23,052 nt of DNA from Moorena producens 3L. GTDB lineage: Bacteria > Cyanobacteriota > Cyanobacteriia > Cyanobacteriales > Coleofasciculaceae. Position 1 is the stretch's first letter. Each line of letters opens with the position of its first letter. A program made the translations under genes and the position numbers. This document shows, one piece after another, positions 14,760 to 21,963 of the stretch. The notes below the pieces were generated by a model. It worked only from the letters and a program-made list of their open reading frames with translations. It did not search any database and had not been told where the DNA came from. The stretch covers positions 1-23,052 of the forward strand of contig NZ_GL890924.1 of assembly GCF_000211815.1 (NCBI RefSeq). The letters are read 5' to 3'.

Positions 14760-16541
14760 ATGCCTACTAACAACTCAGATAACAACTCAGGTATCAAACC
14801 GTTTTCGACATCTATTTATTTAAAAGACCGCCAAGGTAATAGGGGGATCGAGCCGGTTTTTGAGTCTAATTCTAGATTAGAGGATTTCATGGCACATCTA
14901 GTCGAGTCTGAGCCAGATAGGAGCGAAGCCGAGTGGGCTGCTTGCTTCTTATATCAGTTGAGACAAGCATCTGGTATTTACCGGATTTTATCCATGACTA
15001 ATCCTCCGATAGTGGTGATTAGAGCTGATCTGTTATTGTTAACGTTATCTGATCAGCTCTTATTCAATTATCTACAGTTTGTTTGTTGGTCTGCAGCTCA
15101 AGCGATCGCCCATCAGTTGAGTAAATCTCATAATCTTGCGTTACATTACCCTGTAGAAGAATGTTTCATCATTGCTAGTGCAGCAGCCAGCAACCCCGCT
15201 AAACTCCTCAGAGGATTTAACTTTTATCCTAAGTCTTCTATTTATGCCTATGCTTTTAATGCCCTCAAGCGAATTATTAGAAATCAAGTCGCCAAGGAAC
15301 TCAGGTTAAAATCTATCAAGTTTTCTGATTATGGCTTGTTGCGATATTTGGATAAAACAGAACTTGAGCAAGCACTTAACGACTATGGCATCACTAATCA
15401 ATATTTTAACTATTATCGTCTGGCTTGGCAATCGTTTAAAGACTACTTTAATGAGATGTATCCTCCCAGCAGCAAGGGAAATCATCGCCATCATTCCCCA
15501 ATTAAATTCCTAACCCAGCAACAGCTTAACCAAATTGCTCTTCGTTACAACCAGCAGTTAAATCGGTTAAATAAACTGGTGAGCTCTGAGTTCCAAAGTG
15601 ATGAGTTTCATAGGAATAATCTTAGAAGAAGTGATTCAGATTGGTTAAGACAAGTACTACGTTACTCAGCAATCAGCACTCAGCATATGCCCTACGCGCA
15701 TGCTACGCGAACAGCACTCAGCAATCAGCACTCAGCACTCAGCACTCAGCCCTCAAGACTCAGCACTGAACACATTGAAGAAATGCTAGCCATTTGCATC
15801 CAAGCGGTGCGGATGTCTCAACAAAGGAATTCAGTATCCTTAGATGAGTATGGGGAAATTACTGATATAGGATCTAATCCTTTAGAGGTGGTAATCCAAG
15901 AGGAAGAAAAGGATGAGTTGACTCAAGTCAGGAGTATTATCTTAAAAGAATTTACGGCTTTAGATCAGCTAGCTCAGAAATCCCTAAGACTTTGGCTTGG
16001 TCTAGGCATCAATCAACAAGATTTTATCGAGCTTTTCGGGTTTAAAAAGCAATATCAAGTGGCTCGCCAGTTTCAACGTTATTTTAAACGGATTTTGAAG
16101 GCAGTCGTCACCTTTTATTTTCGGGATGCTATGAGCAAAAATATTACCTCTAAAGACATCAATCAGCACCTTAATAAAACCACTAAAACTAACTATATTA
16201 ATAACTATCTCAAATCTTACTTAAGTGCTGATAGTAAAGAATTATTTGCTCAAATTATTTATAAAATTTATGATGAAATTGTCGATAAAATAATCACGAC
16301 AAAGCTTAGTAATCTAGAAAAAAAACAACTAATTAGCAGCAACCAGATTTTAAGGGAATTAATTCAACCAAAATTTGAGGTAATGATTGAGGAAAGGTTT
16401 GCTATAAAACTGATTAATTTCAGATCAGCTAAGCCAGCGATCGCTAAATTTATTGAGCGGTGGCTCCAGCAAAATCAGGCACTAATAGAGCAATCCCAAT
16501 CACAAAACAGTCAAAAGCCATGTAGGCACAGTGAAACCTGA
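14760..16541 (+). CDS. Cyanobacterial sigma-70-like protein
   Basis: A 593-residue cytosolic protein resembling a cyanobacterial group annotated as sigma-70-family RNA polymerase sigma factor-like. The hallmark is residues 156-235: YPKSSIYAYAFNALKRIIRN, then FSDYGLLRYLDKTELEQALNDYGI and YRLAWQSFKDYF, corresponding to region 2 in such proteins. A region-4-like helical segment lies at 407-448 (SLRLWLGLGINQQDFIELFG, then KKQYQVARQFQRYFKRIL). Between them, residues 303-338 are encoded by a heptamer array with an embedded palindrome. The C-terminal 130 residues are Lys/Asn/Ile rich and unlike ordinary sigma factors. The DUF1822 gene follows 66 bp downstream, then CHAT-CHASE2 and DUF928, an order I recall from other cyanobacteria. 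Promoter recognition is unproven; it may be a diverged sigma or a structural relative. Confidence 0.7.
   Translation: MPTNNSDNNSGIKPFSTSIYLKDRQGNRGIEPVFESNSRLEDFMAHLVESEPDRSEAEWAACFLYQLRQASGIYRILSMTNPPIVVIRADLLLLTLSDQLLFNYLQFVCWSAAQAIAHQLSKSHNLALHYPVEECFIIASAAASNPAKLLRGFNFYPKSSIYAYAFNALKRIIRNQVAKELRLKSIKFSDYGLLRYLDKTELEQALNDYGITNQYFNYYRLAWQSFKDYFNEMYPPSSKGNHRHHSPIKFLTQQQLNQIALRYNQQLNRLNKLVSSEFQSDEFHRNNLRRSDSDWLRQVLRYSAISTQHMPYAHATRTALSNQHSALSTQPSRLSTEHIEEMLAICIQAVRMSQQRNSVSLDEYGEITDIGSNPLEVVIQEEEKDELTQVRSIILKEFTALDQLAQKSLRLWLGLGINQQDFIELFGFKKQYQVARQFQRYFKRILKAVVTFYFRDAMSKNITSKDINQHLNKTTKTNYINNYLKSYLSADSKELFAQIIYKIYDEIVDKIITTKLSNLEKKQLISSNQILRELIQPKFEVMIEERFAIKLINFRSAKPAIAKFIERWLQQNQALIEQSQSQNSQKPCRHSET
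15666..15770 (+). repeat. Heptamer (CAGCACT) array with embedded palindrome inside a gene
   Basis: CAGCACT/CAGCAAT-type units run from 15666 to 15770 and are interrupted at about 15686-15711 by a 26-bp element containing CTACGCG and GCTACGCGAA, a relative of the TTCGCGTAGC palindromes in the gaps. The frame stays open and encodes a Ser/Thr/Gln/His-rich linker. Confidence 0.9.
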
Positions 16542-16593
16542 AACGTGAAACGTTAACCCAAATATACCAAATACCAATTAACGATTAACCAAA

Positions 16594-16599
16594 AAGGAG
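16594..16599 (+). promoter_or_regulatory. Strong Shine-Dalgarno of the DUF1822 gene
   Basis: AAGGAG lies 8 nt before ATG 16608. The 66-bp gap after the sigma-like gene carries no terminator, so the two genes are probably cotranscribed. Confidence 0.75.
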
Positions 16600-16607
16600 A
16601 TGAGTCA

Positions 16608-18173
16608 ATGAAATTACGTTTAGAGGATGTAGCTTGCCTACACCCAGACCAAATGTTGATAGAATTCTCCCCAGAAGAACGAGAAAAAGCATGGCAACAA
16701 ACCCAAGCTCAAGGTTATTCTAACCAAGCTGCTCGTTGGCGAGCCTATCTGAATTGTCTCTGTCTGAATACGTTTTTAAGCTATCTGGACACAGAAGCAA
16801 ATTTAACAGAACCAAATTTAACAGGAACAAATTTACTAGAAACAGCACTAGACAAAGCACTAAACAAACCACTAGATACACCACTAAACAAACCACTAAA
16901 CAAACCACTAAACAAAGCATTAGTATGGCCAGAGTTGGGGGATTTACCAAGTTTCTGGGACGTAGTGAATGGTACAGCTGTTGAGCTAAACCAGACGCGA
17001 CTGGTATTAATTCCTAGTGAAGAAATCAAATTTACAGCGTTGCGAGTACCGCGAGAGTGGGTTGATATTCCTGAGTGGGCTAGTCATTATTATGTGGCGA
17101 TGCAACTGAATTTAGAAGAATGCTGGTTACAGGTGTGGGGATACACCACTTATCAACAGTTACGTGATCATGGTAACTATGACATCATCGATGAAACCTA
17201 TGCTGTGGATGCAGTAGATTTAATTGAAGATTTGAATGTGATGTGGGTAACGGAGGAACTTACTCCAAGTCCCAAACTGACAGTAAAGCCAATGGCAAGA
17301 TTATCCTGTGATGAAGCAACAACGTTAATCAAGCAATTGAGCCAGGAAACTCCTTACTCTCCGAGGCTAGATATTCCTTTTGCTAAGTGGCAGGCACTGG
17401 TATCAAATTCTAAATGGCGCAAAGAATTATATAAACAACGTTCCCTAGTTTACTCTCGTAAGCCATCTATAAACTTACTCTCATGGCTGGATAATTTCCT
17501 GGAGGCTGGTTGGCAAACTGTTGAGGAAGTTCGAGCACGTAATTGTCAACCTACTCTAAGAGTAGCTTACCGGTCTCAACAGACTCGTTTGAAGGATAGT
17601 TTGAATGGTAATTCTTCAGCATCTTCCCCCTTTTACGAAAATATCCCTGAAGCTGTGACCGCAATTATTAAACTATTAAAGACCAATAACAGTAAACAAA
17701 CTAACTTACCGGCTATAGAATTATTGGGTGAAATTGCTCATGGTAGCTTAGACGCGATCGCATTGCTTGCTGACATGATCAATACTACTCACGATCATGA
17801 CTTACGCCGCCAAGCCGCTGTCAGTTTAGGAAAACTTGACCCAAATCATCCCCAAGCTGGGATTAGGCGAGTTAGGATAATTGATTTAGAAATGCAACTG
17901 AATGGGAGCAAAGTAGCATTTATGGTTACTCTCATACCTGAAGCAGATGGGGGAATTAATGTTCACTTACGGGTGTATCCTACTAATGAGAAATATCTAA
18001 AAAATAATCTCCAATTGCTAGTACTTGATCAGCAGGGAGAAATTTTCTTGTCGGCTCAGTCGAGAAGTGCTGATAATTGGATCCAATTAGAGTTTCATGG
18101 CGAAAGGGGGGATAGGTTTATGGTAAAATTGGTACTGGTAGATGCCAGCTTTTCCAAAGAGTTTGTCTTGTAA
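16608..18173 (+). CDS. DUF1822 family protein
   Basis: A 521-residue cytosolic protein of a cyanobacterial family without known function. Family marks: the N-terminal RWRAYLNCLCLNTFLSYL (43-60), WDVVNGTAVELNQTRLVLIP (117-136), VPREWVDIPEWASHYYVAMQ (147-166), then WLQVWGYTTY and the conserved DLIEDLNVMWV. Between the first two, 12-bp repeats (16848-16919) encode L-N/D-K/T-P/A six times. Residues 345-420 contain a HEAT-like repeat (IELLGEIAHGSLDAIALLADM, then LRRQAAVSLGKLDP), and the end (about 425-521) is a beta-rich domain. It lies directly behind the sigma-like gene and before CHAT-CHASE2. An anti-sigma or adaptor role is conceivable from position only. ATG 16608 has a strong ribosome site. 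Confidence 0.9.
   Translation: MKLRLEDVACLHPDQMLIEFSPEEREKAWQQTQAQGYSNQAARWRAYLNCLCLNTFLSYLDTEANLTEPNLTGTNLLETALDKALNKPLDTPLNKPLNKPLNKALVWPELGDLPSFWDVVNGTAVELNQTRLVLIPSEEIKFTALRVPREWVDIPEWASHYYVAMQLNLEECWLQVWGYTTYQQLRDHGNYDIIDETYAVDAVDLIEDLNVMWVTEELTPSPKLTVKPMARLSCDEATTLIKQLSQETPYSPRLDIPFAKWQALVSNSKWRKELYKQRSLVYSRKPSINLLSWLDNFLEAGWQTVEEVRARNCQPTLRVAYRSQQTRLKDSLNGNSSASSPFYENIPEAVTAIIKLLKTNNSKQTNLPAIELLGEIAHGSLDAIALLADMINTTHDHDLRRQAAVSLGKLDPNHPQAGIRRVRIIDLEMQLNGSKVAFMVTLIPEADGGINVHLRVYPTNEKYLKNNLQLLVLDQQGEIFLSAQSRSADNWIQLEFHGERGDRFMVKLVLVDASFSKEFVL
16848..16919 (+). repeat. 12-bp minisatellite, six units, inside DUF1822
   Basis: CTAAACAAACCA and close variants occur six times in register, preceded by 15-bp-like repeats (AATTTAACAGAACC, 16800-16840). 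The encoded LNKP-type linker separates two conserved blocks. Confidence 0.92.
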
Positions 18174-18182
18174 CTTATCTTG

Positions 18183-18300
18183 GGTTGTTCGCGTAGCGTG
18201 GCCTTTTGGCCAAGGTTGTGAGGTTGTTCGCGTAGCGTGGCCTTTTGGCCAAGGTTGTGAGGTTGTGAGATTGTGAGGTTGTGAGGTTGTTCGCCTTTGG
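18183..18300 (+). repeat. Tandem TTCGCGTAGCGTGGCC palindromes and GTTGTGA heptamers
   Basis: A 39-bp unit (GGTTGTTCGCGTAGCG, GTGGCCTTTTGGCCAAG, GTTGTGA) occurs at 18183 and 18222, followed by GTTGTGAGATTGTGAG heptamers and a TTCGCCTTTGGCG hairpin at 18290-18302. It begins 10 bp after the DUF1822 stop. Confidence 0.9.
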
Positions 18301-18328
18301 CGTTCGGTGTAGGGTAGGTTGTCTGTCA

Positions 18329-18426
18329 GAATGCAGAATGTAGAATGTAGAATGCAGAATGTAGAATGTAGAATGCAGAATGCAGAATGTAGAATGCAGA
18401 ATGCAGAATGCAGAATGCAGAATGCA
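18329..18426 (+). repeat. Heptamer array (GAATGCA/GAATGTA) x14
   Basis: Fourteen units in register, alternating C/T at one position, followed by TTCTAAAT-like and TTCTACA units. It creates a spurious open frame encoding repeats of MQNVECR/MQNAECR. Confidence 0.95.
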
Positions 18427-18606
18427 GAATTCCCAATTCTAAATTATAAATTCTACATTCTTAATTCAAAAATGTTGTTCGCCTTTGGCGTTCCCGTAGG
18501 GTAGGGTGATTAATTTGTCACCTATGTTCGGTTGAATGTTTTTATATAGCGTTTCTCATACTTATCAGGTAGAGTCAATTTTATTACCCCGACTCCCGAC
18601 TCCCTC

Positions 18607-18647
18607 GGTGCGCTTGACCCGTAATTAAATTCGCCACGGGTCGCACC
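18607..18647. repeat. 41-bp GGTGCG palindrome inside ACTCCCG heptamers
   Basis: Identical over 41 bp to 8521-8561, again inserted in a heptamer run (ACTCCCG at 18585-18606 and 18648-18660). The upstream flank 18556-18590 also resembles 8432-8466. Confidence 0.9.
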
Positions 18648-18731
18648 GCTCCCGACTCCCTAAAACCCAGGACTTTCTCTCCCAACCAATTTAAAAAATA
18701 TATTAATAAATTCAATAATACCGGATGAAAA

Positions 18732-21035
18732 ATGACGAATTTAGTTACTTTAAAAATAGTTGATGGTGACTTTGAACAGGGGTTTCGGGTCATCCTCAAA
18801 ATTGGGATTGATGCCAAGGAAAATAATTTAATGGCTAGAGAAATTGACGGTTGGTTACCACCAGCACCTCACATTAACCAATTGTGTGACAGTTGGCTCT
18901 TAAGCTATCGTGCTCAAGGGAGAATCAAAGTGCATCGGAAACTGACAGCTCCCTCAGAACAGATAACCAACTATTCAATTATCCACTCAGCTCAGGATTT
19001 ACAAGAGGCGATCAATAATTGGCTAAATTCAACCGATAGAAAGTTTCAACGCTTCCGGGATCAAGTGTTAAAATCTTTATCGACCAATGACCAGATTCGG
19101 TTTATTATTCAAACTAATAATCTCAAACTTTGGCAACTGCCTTGGCATCTCTGGGATGTCTTGTCCGATTGTGATATTGAGGTTAATTTCAGTGCTTCAG
19201 AATTTCCCCCACCCTCACCACCAAGCAAAAAATATATAAATAAAGTCAGAATATTGGCAATTCTAGGAGATGACACCGGGATTGATATCCAGAAGGATTT
19301 GGCATTACTCCAGGAGGAATTACCCGATGCAGAAATTTCCCCCTTAATCAGTCCCCAAAAAAAACAATTAAGCCAGGAATTATGGGAAAAAAAGTGGGAG
19401 ATATTGTTTTTTGCTGGTCATAGTTTTACCCAGAATAAAAAGAATTTACAAGGACGGTTTTTCATCAATCAGGATGAAAGCATCACCATTGAGGAGTTAA
19501 AGTATGGTCTAACCAATGCGATTAAGAATGGGTTGAAGTTGGCTATCTTTAATTCCTGTGATGGGTTAGGATTAGCAGCAGAATTGGTTAGTTTACCAAT
19601 CTCGACAACCCTGGTAATGCGGGAAAAGGTGCCAGATGAGGTAGCTCAGAAGTTTTTGAGGTATTTTCTCAACGCATTTGCCACAAAGGGAAAATCCTTA
19701 TCGGATTCAGTGTGGGAAACCCGGAAAAGATTGCAGGAGGAGGTAGAAGATAACTATCCCTGTGCCAGTTGGTTACCAGTGATATTTCAGAATCCTGCTC
19801 TGAAACCGCCAACTTGGAAAGACTTGACTAAGGGATTCTATACCAAGAATAAACCCAAACTCTCAACGGTTTTACTGGTAAGTTTTATTGCCACTATTGC
19901 AGTGATCACAATACGATCGCTAGGGCTGTTACAAGGATCAGAATTACGTGCTTTCGACCATCTCATGGGTCTGCGACCACCTGAAAAGCGGGATGAGCGG
20001 GTTTTAGTAATTGCGGTGGAAGAACCAGATATTAAGTATCAGGACAAGATGGGTTGGTCGAGGAAAGGGTCATTATCCGATACGGCTCTGGCACAACTGT
20101 TGCGGAAACTCAACCCTGATCAACCGCGAGTGATTGGCTTAGATATTTATCATGACTTTGAGTTTGAACCCAGCTTAGCTACTCAATTGAAGCAAAATCC
20201 CCGTTTCATTGCGGTGTGCAAAATGCCAAGTATTGATCAGACTGCTATCGCTTCACCACCCGGTATGGCATCACAACAGATCGGCTTTAGTGATTTGCCT
20301 CGTGACCCAGATGATATTATCCGCCGCCAATTTCTAGCGATGACCCCTTCGGATACTTGTGATACCAGTTACTCTCTGAGTTTACAAGTCGCTCTGAATT
20401 ACCTAGCCCAAGAGGGAATCCCGCCGATGACGAGAAATTCAGCAGGGGATGTAGAAATCGGTGGTGTGATGTTTCGGAAATTCCCACACAATGCTGGTGG
20501 GTATCAGTTAGAGCCAGATCATGCCATGGGATATCAGATGCTCCTTAATTACCGTGCTAAGAATCCCAAAAAAGTTAATCTCCAAGACTTACTCAAGGGT
20601 AAACTCGATTCCCAACTGCCCACTTTGGTCAAGGATAAGATTGTCTTGATTGGGGTGGGTAAAGATTCAAAGGATGTACACCTGACTCCCTATACTAAAG
20701 GGCCATGGCCTGACAAAATACCTGGGGTTATGGTTCACGCTCAGATGACTAGTCAGATTATTAGTGCTGTTTTGAATCAACGACCCTTGCTCTGGTGGTT
20801 GCCACAGTGGGGGGAACTGCTTTGGATTGGTAGTTGGTCTTTGGTGGGAGGCCTATTAGTTTGGCGTTTACATTCCCCATCCTACTTGGGAGTTGCTGTT
20901 TTTGCTGGTATCAGCCTCTTATCTGGAGTCTGTTATGTTCTCTTACTCCAAGGGGGATGGATACCCTTTATACCATCAGCCTTGGGGTTAGTGGCAACCA
21001 GTGGTTCCATCGTAGTTTATAGCATTTTCAAATGA
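18732..21035 (+). CDS. CHAT-CHASE2 transmembrane protein (caspase-like protease plus sensor)
   Basis: A 767-residue protein. The N-terminal cytosolic CHAT domain (about 100-365) has the LWQLPWHLWDVL motif, catalytic His230 in FFAGHSF and Cys276 in FNSCDGLGLA, so the His/Cys dyad is intact. A first span (about 377-399) leads to an extracytoplasmic CHASE2 sensor domain (about 404-680: LRAFDHLMGLRPPEKRDERVLVIAV, DTALAQLL, VIGLDIYHD and KIVLIGV are typical). Three further spans (about 690-765) end the protein with the C-terminus inside. In the usual CHASE2 proteins the output domain is C-terminal; here it is N-terminal. The likely role is signal-dependent proteolysis across the membrane; ligand and substrate are unknown. 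ATG 18732 follows a short AT-rich leader without a clear ribosome site. It is separated from the DUF1822 gene by 558 bp of repeats, and the DUF928 gene follows after 928 bp of repeats. Confidence 0.93.
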   Translation: MTNLVTLKIVDGDFEQGFRVILKIGIDAKENNLMAREIDGWLPPAPHINQLCDSWLLSYRAQGRIKVHRKLTAPSEQITNYSIIHSAQDLQEAINNWLNSTDRKFQRFRDQVLKSLSTNDQIRFIIQTNNLKLWQLPWHLWDVLSDCDIEVNFSASEFPPPSPPSKKYINKVRILAILGDDTGIDIQKDLALLQEELPDAEISPLISPQKKQLSQELWEKKWEILFFAGHSFTQNKKNLQGRFFINQDESITIEELKYGLTNAIKNGLKLAIFNSCDGLGLAAELVSLPISTTLVMREKVPDEVAQKFLRYFLNAFATKGKSLSDSVWETRKRLQEEVEDNYPCASWLPVIFQNPALKPPTWKDLTKGFYTKNKPKLSTVLLVSFIATIAVITIRSLGLLQGSELRAFDHLMGLRPPEKRDERVLVIAVEEPDIKYQDKMGWSRKGSLSDTALAQLLRKLNPDQPRVIGLDIYHDFEFEPSLATQLKQNPRFIAVCKMPSIDQTAIASPPGMASQQIGFSDLPRDPDDIIRRQFLAMTPSDTCDTSYSLSLQVALNYLAQEGIPPMTRNSAGDVEIGGVMFRKFPHNAGGYQLEPDHAMGYQMLLNYRAKNPKKVNLQDLLKGKLDSQLPTLVKDKIVLIGVGKDSKDVHLTPYTKGPWPDKIPGVMVHAQMTSQIISAVLNQRPLLWWLPQWGELLWIGSWSLVGGLLVWRLHSPSYLGVAVFAGISLLSGVCYVLLLQGGWIPFIPSALGLVATSGSIVVYSIFK

Positions 21036-21098
21036 ATTGTAAACAATAATGACAGTTTTTTATATTCCCAAAAATCCCTAGATACTTGATTAGCTATT

Positions 21099-21125
21099 GC
21101 CTGTTGCCTCTTGCCTCTTGCCTTT
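21099..21125 (+). repeat. TTGCCTC heptamers
   Basis: TTGCCTG/TTGCCTC/TTGCCTT units occur four times in register, 65 bp after the CHAT-CHASE2 stop. Confidence 0.8.
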
Positions 21126-21362
21126 ACTAATCACGATTATGTTTACATCTCAAATGGAAAGGCTAGATTTATCATCCAAGTCTTTTAGATAATTTTGATA
21201 AAAAGGTTATTTGTTTAAAGATTTAGTGAATTTTAATTCAACTAGAGAAATGAGTCGGGATTGATATGTAATACTGTTTTTGGTAGATAAATCAGTCATC
21301 AAGGTTAACTGCGTCATTGTTCTCATAGCTACCAACCTGAAGGCGTAAACGAAAAGTAACCA

Positions 21363-21530
21363 TTCAGTGGTCAGCGGTCAGTGGTCAGCCGTCAGCCGTG
21401 GGCTTTTGGCCCACGCTGGGCGAACAGTAGCGTGGCACAGGCTAGAAGCCTGTGACGTAGCCCATAAGCTGATCACTGATGATACCTGTACCTGAAAGCT
21501 GATCGCTGAATGCTGATAGCTGAATGCTTA
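21363..21530. repeat. Mosaic of GGTCAGC/GCTGATA heptamers and palindromes
   Basis: GGTCAGC-type heptamers (21368-21397), a CGTGGGCTTTTGGCCCACG hairpin (21398-21416), the perfect CACAGGCT-AGA-AGCCTGTG hairpin (21436-21454), then GCTGATC/GCTGAAT-type heptamers (21469-21528). Confidence 0.85.
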
Positions 21531-21599
21531 CAACGAAAAGACACCCAGGTTGAGATCTAGCATTTCTAAATAGATCGCGTTGCATCAGTCTTTGAATGA

Positions 21600-21798
21600 A
21601 TAGGAGTAGAGTGGGCATCCTGCCCGCCCGAAAATATATTGAAACTGGCAAGATGCCAGTTCCACGCAAGATGCCCATTCCACAGGTGCGACCCGTGGCG
21701 AATTTAATTCGCCAAGGTCAAGCGCACCTAAGCAAGATGCCTATTCCACAGGTGCGACCCAAGGGCGATTTACTCGCCCATTGGAAAGCGCGCACCTA
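21600..21798. repeat. Palindrome cluster with two GGTGCGACCC copies
   Basis: It contains TGGGCATCCTGCCCG, the ACTGGCA-AGA-TGCCAGT hairpin (about 21644-21660), and two copies of GCAAGATGCC-ATTCCACAG leading into GGTGCGACCC palindromes at 21685-21729 and 21751-21797, 66 bp apart. Confidence 0.85.
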
Positions 21799-21963
21799 CT
21801 CTTAAAATCATTCCATTATTAAGCAACGCCAAATAGATTGGCAAATGCTCTATATCCGATCGGTGTGATAAGAAATGTAAACGTTTGCATAAAATCCCTG
21901 AGTAAGGACTGATAAAGATTATGGAATGCTTTAAAAAAATTAACGTTTGTCAAACCTCTCAGT

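Larger units (their letters stand above)
18174..18731. other. Repeat-filled gap between DUF1822 and CHAT-CHASE2
   Basis: It consists almost wholly of the 39-bp units, the GAATGCA array, TTCGCCTTTGGCG hairpins (18290 and 18479) and the nested palindrome. It splits an otherwise colinear gene set; whether transcription crosses it is unknown. No gene is seen. Confidence 0.7.
21036..21963. other. Repeat-filled gap between CHAT-CHASE2 and DUF928
   Basis: Besides the repeat clusters, 21130-21360 is plain AT-rich sequence with no visible gene. Two AACGTTTG motifs (21880-21887 and 21942-21949) sit upstream of DUF928 and could be regulatory. No convincing promoter pair was found. Confidence 0.55.

Noticed and set aside
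16720..16950. Minus-strand open frame rich in CLVVCLVV, looks like a membrane peptide
   Set aside because: It is the antisense of the 12-bp minisatellite in the DUF1822 gene; the hydrophobicity is an artefact.
18319..18504. Open frame encoding repeats of MQNVECR/MQNAECR
   Set aside because: It is only the translation of the GAATGCA/GAATGTA heptamer array; no ribosome site and no non-repeat protein content.
21036..21065. Terminator after CHAT-CHASE2 from ATTGTAAACAAT followed by TTTTTT
   Set aside because: The stem is only 5 AT-rich base pairs with a 2-nt loop and the T-run is several bases away.
21596..21805. Open frame with RKMPIPQVRP-like repeats
   Set aside because: It translates the palindrome cluster and its duplicated GGTGCGACCC elements; no protein-like sequence outside repeats.
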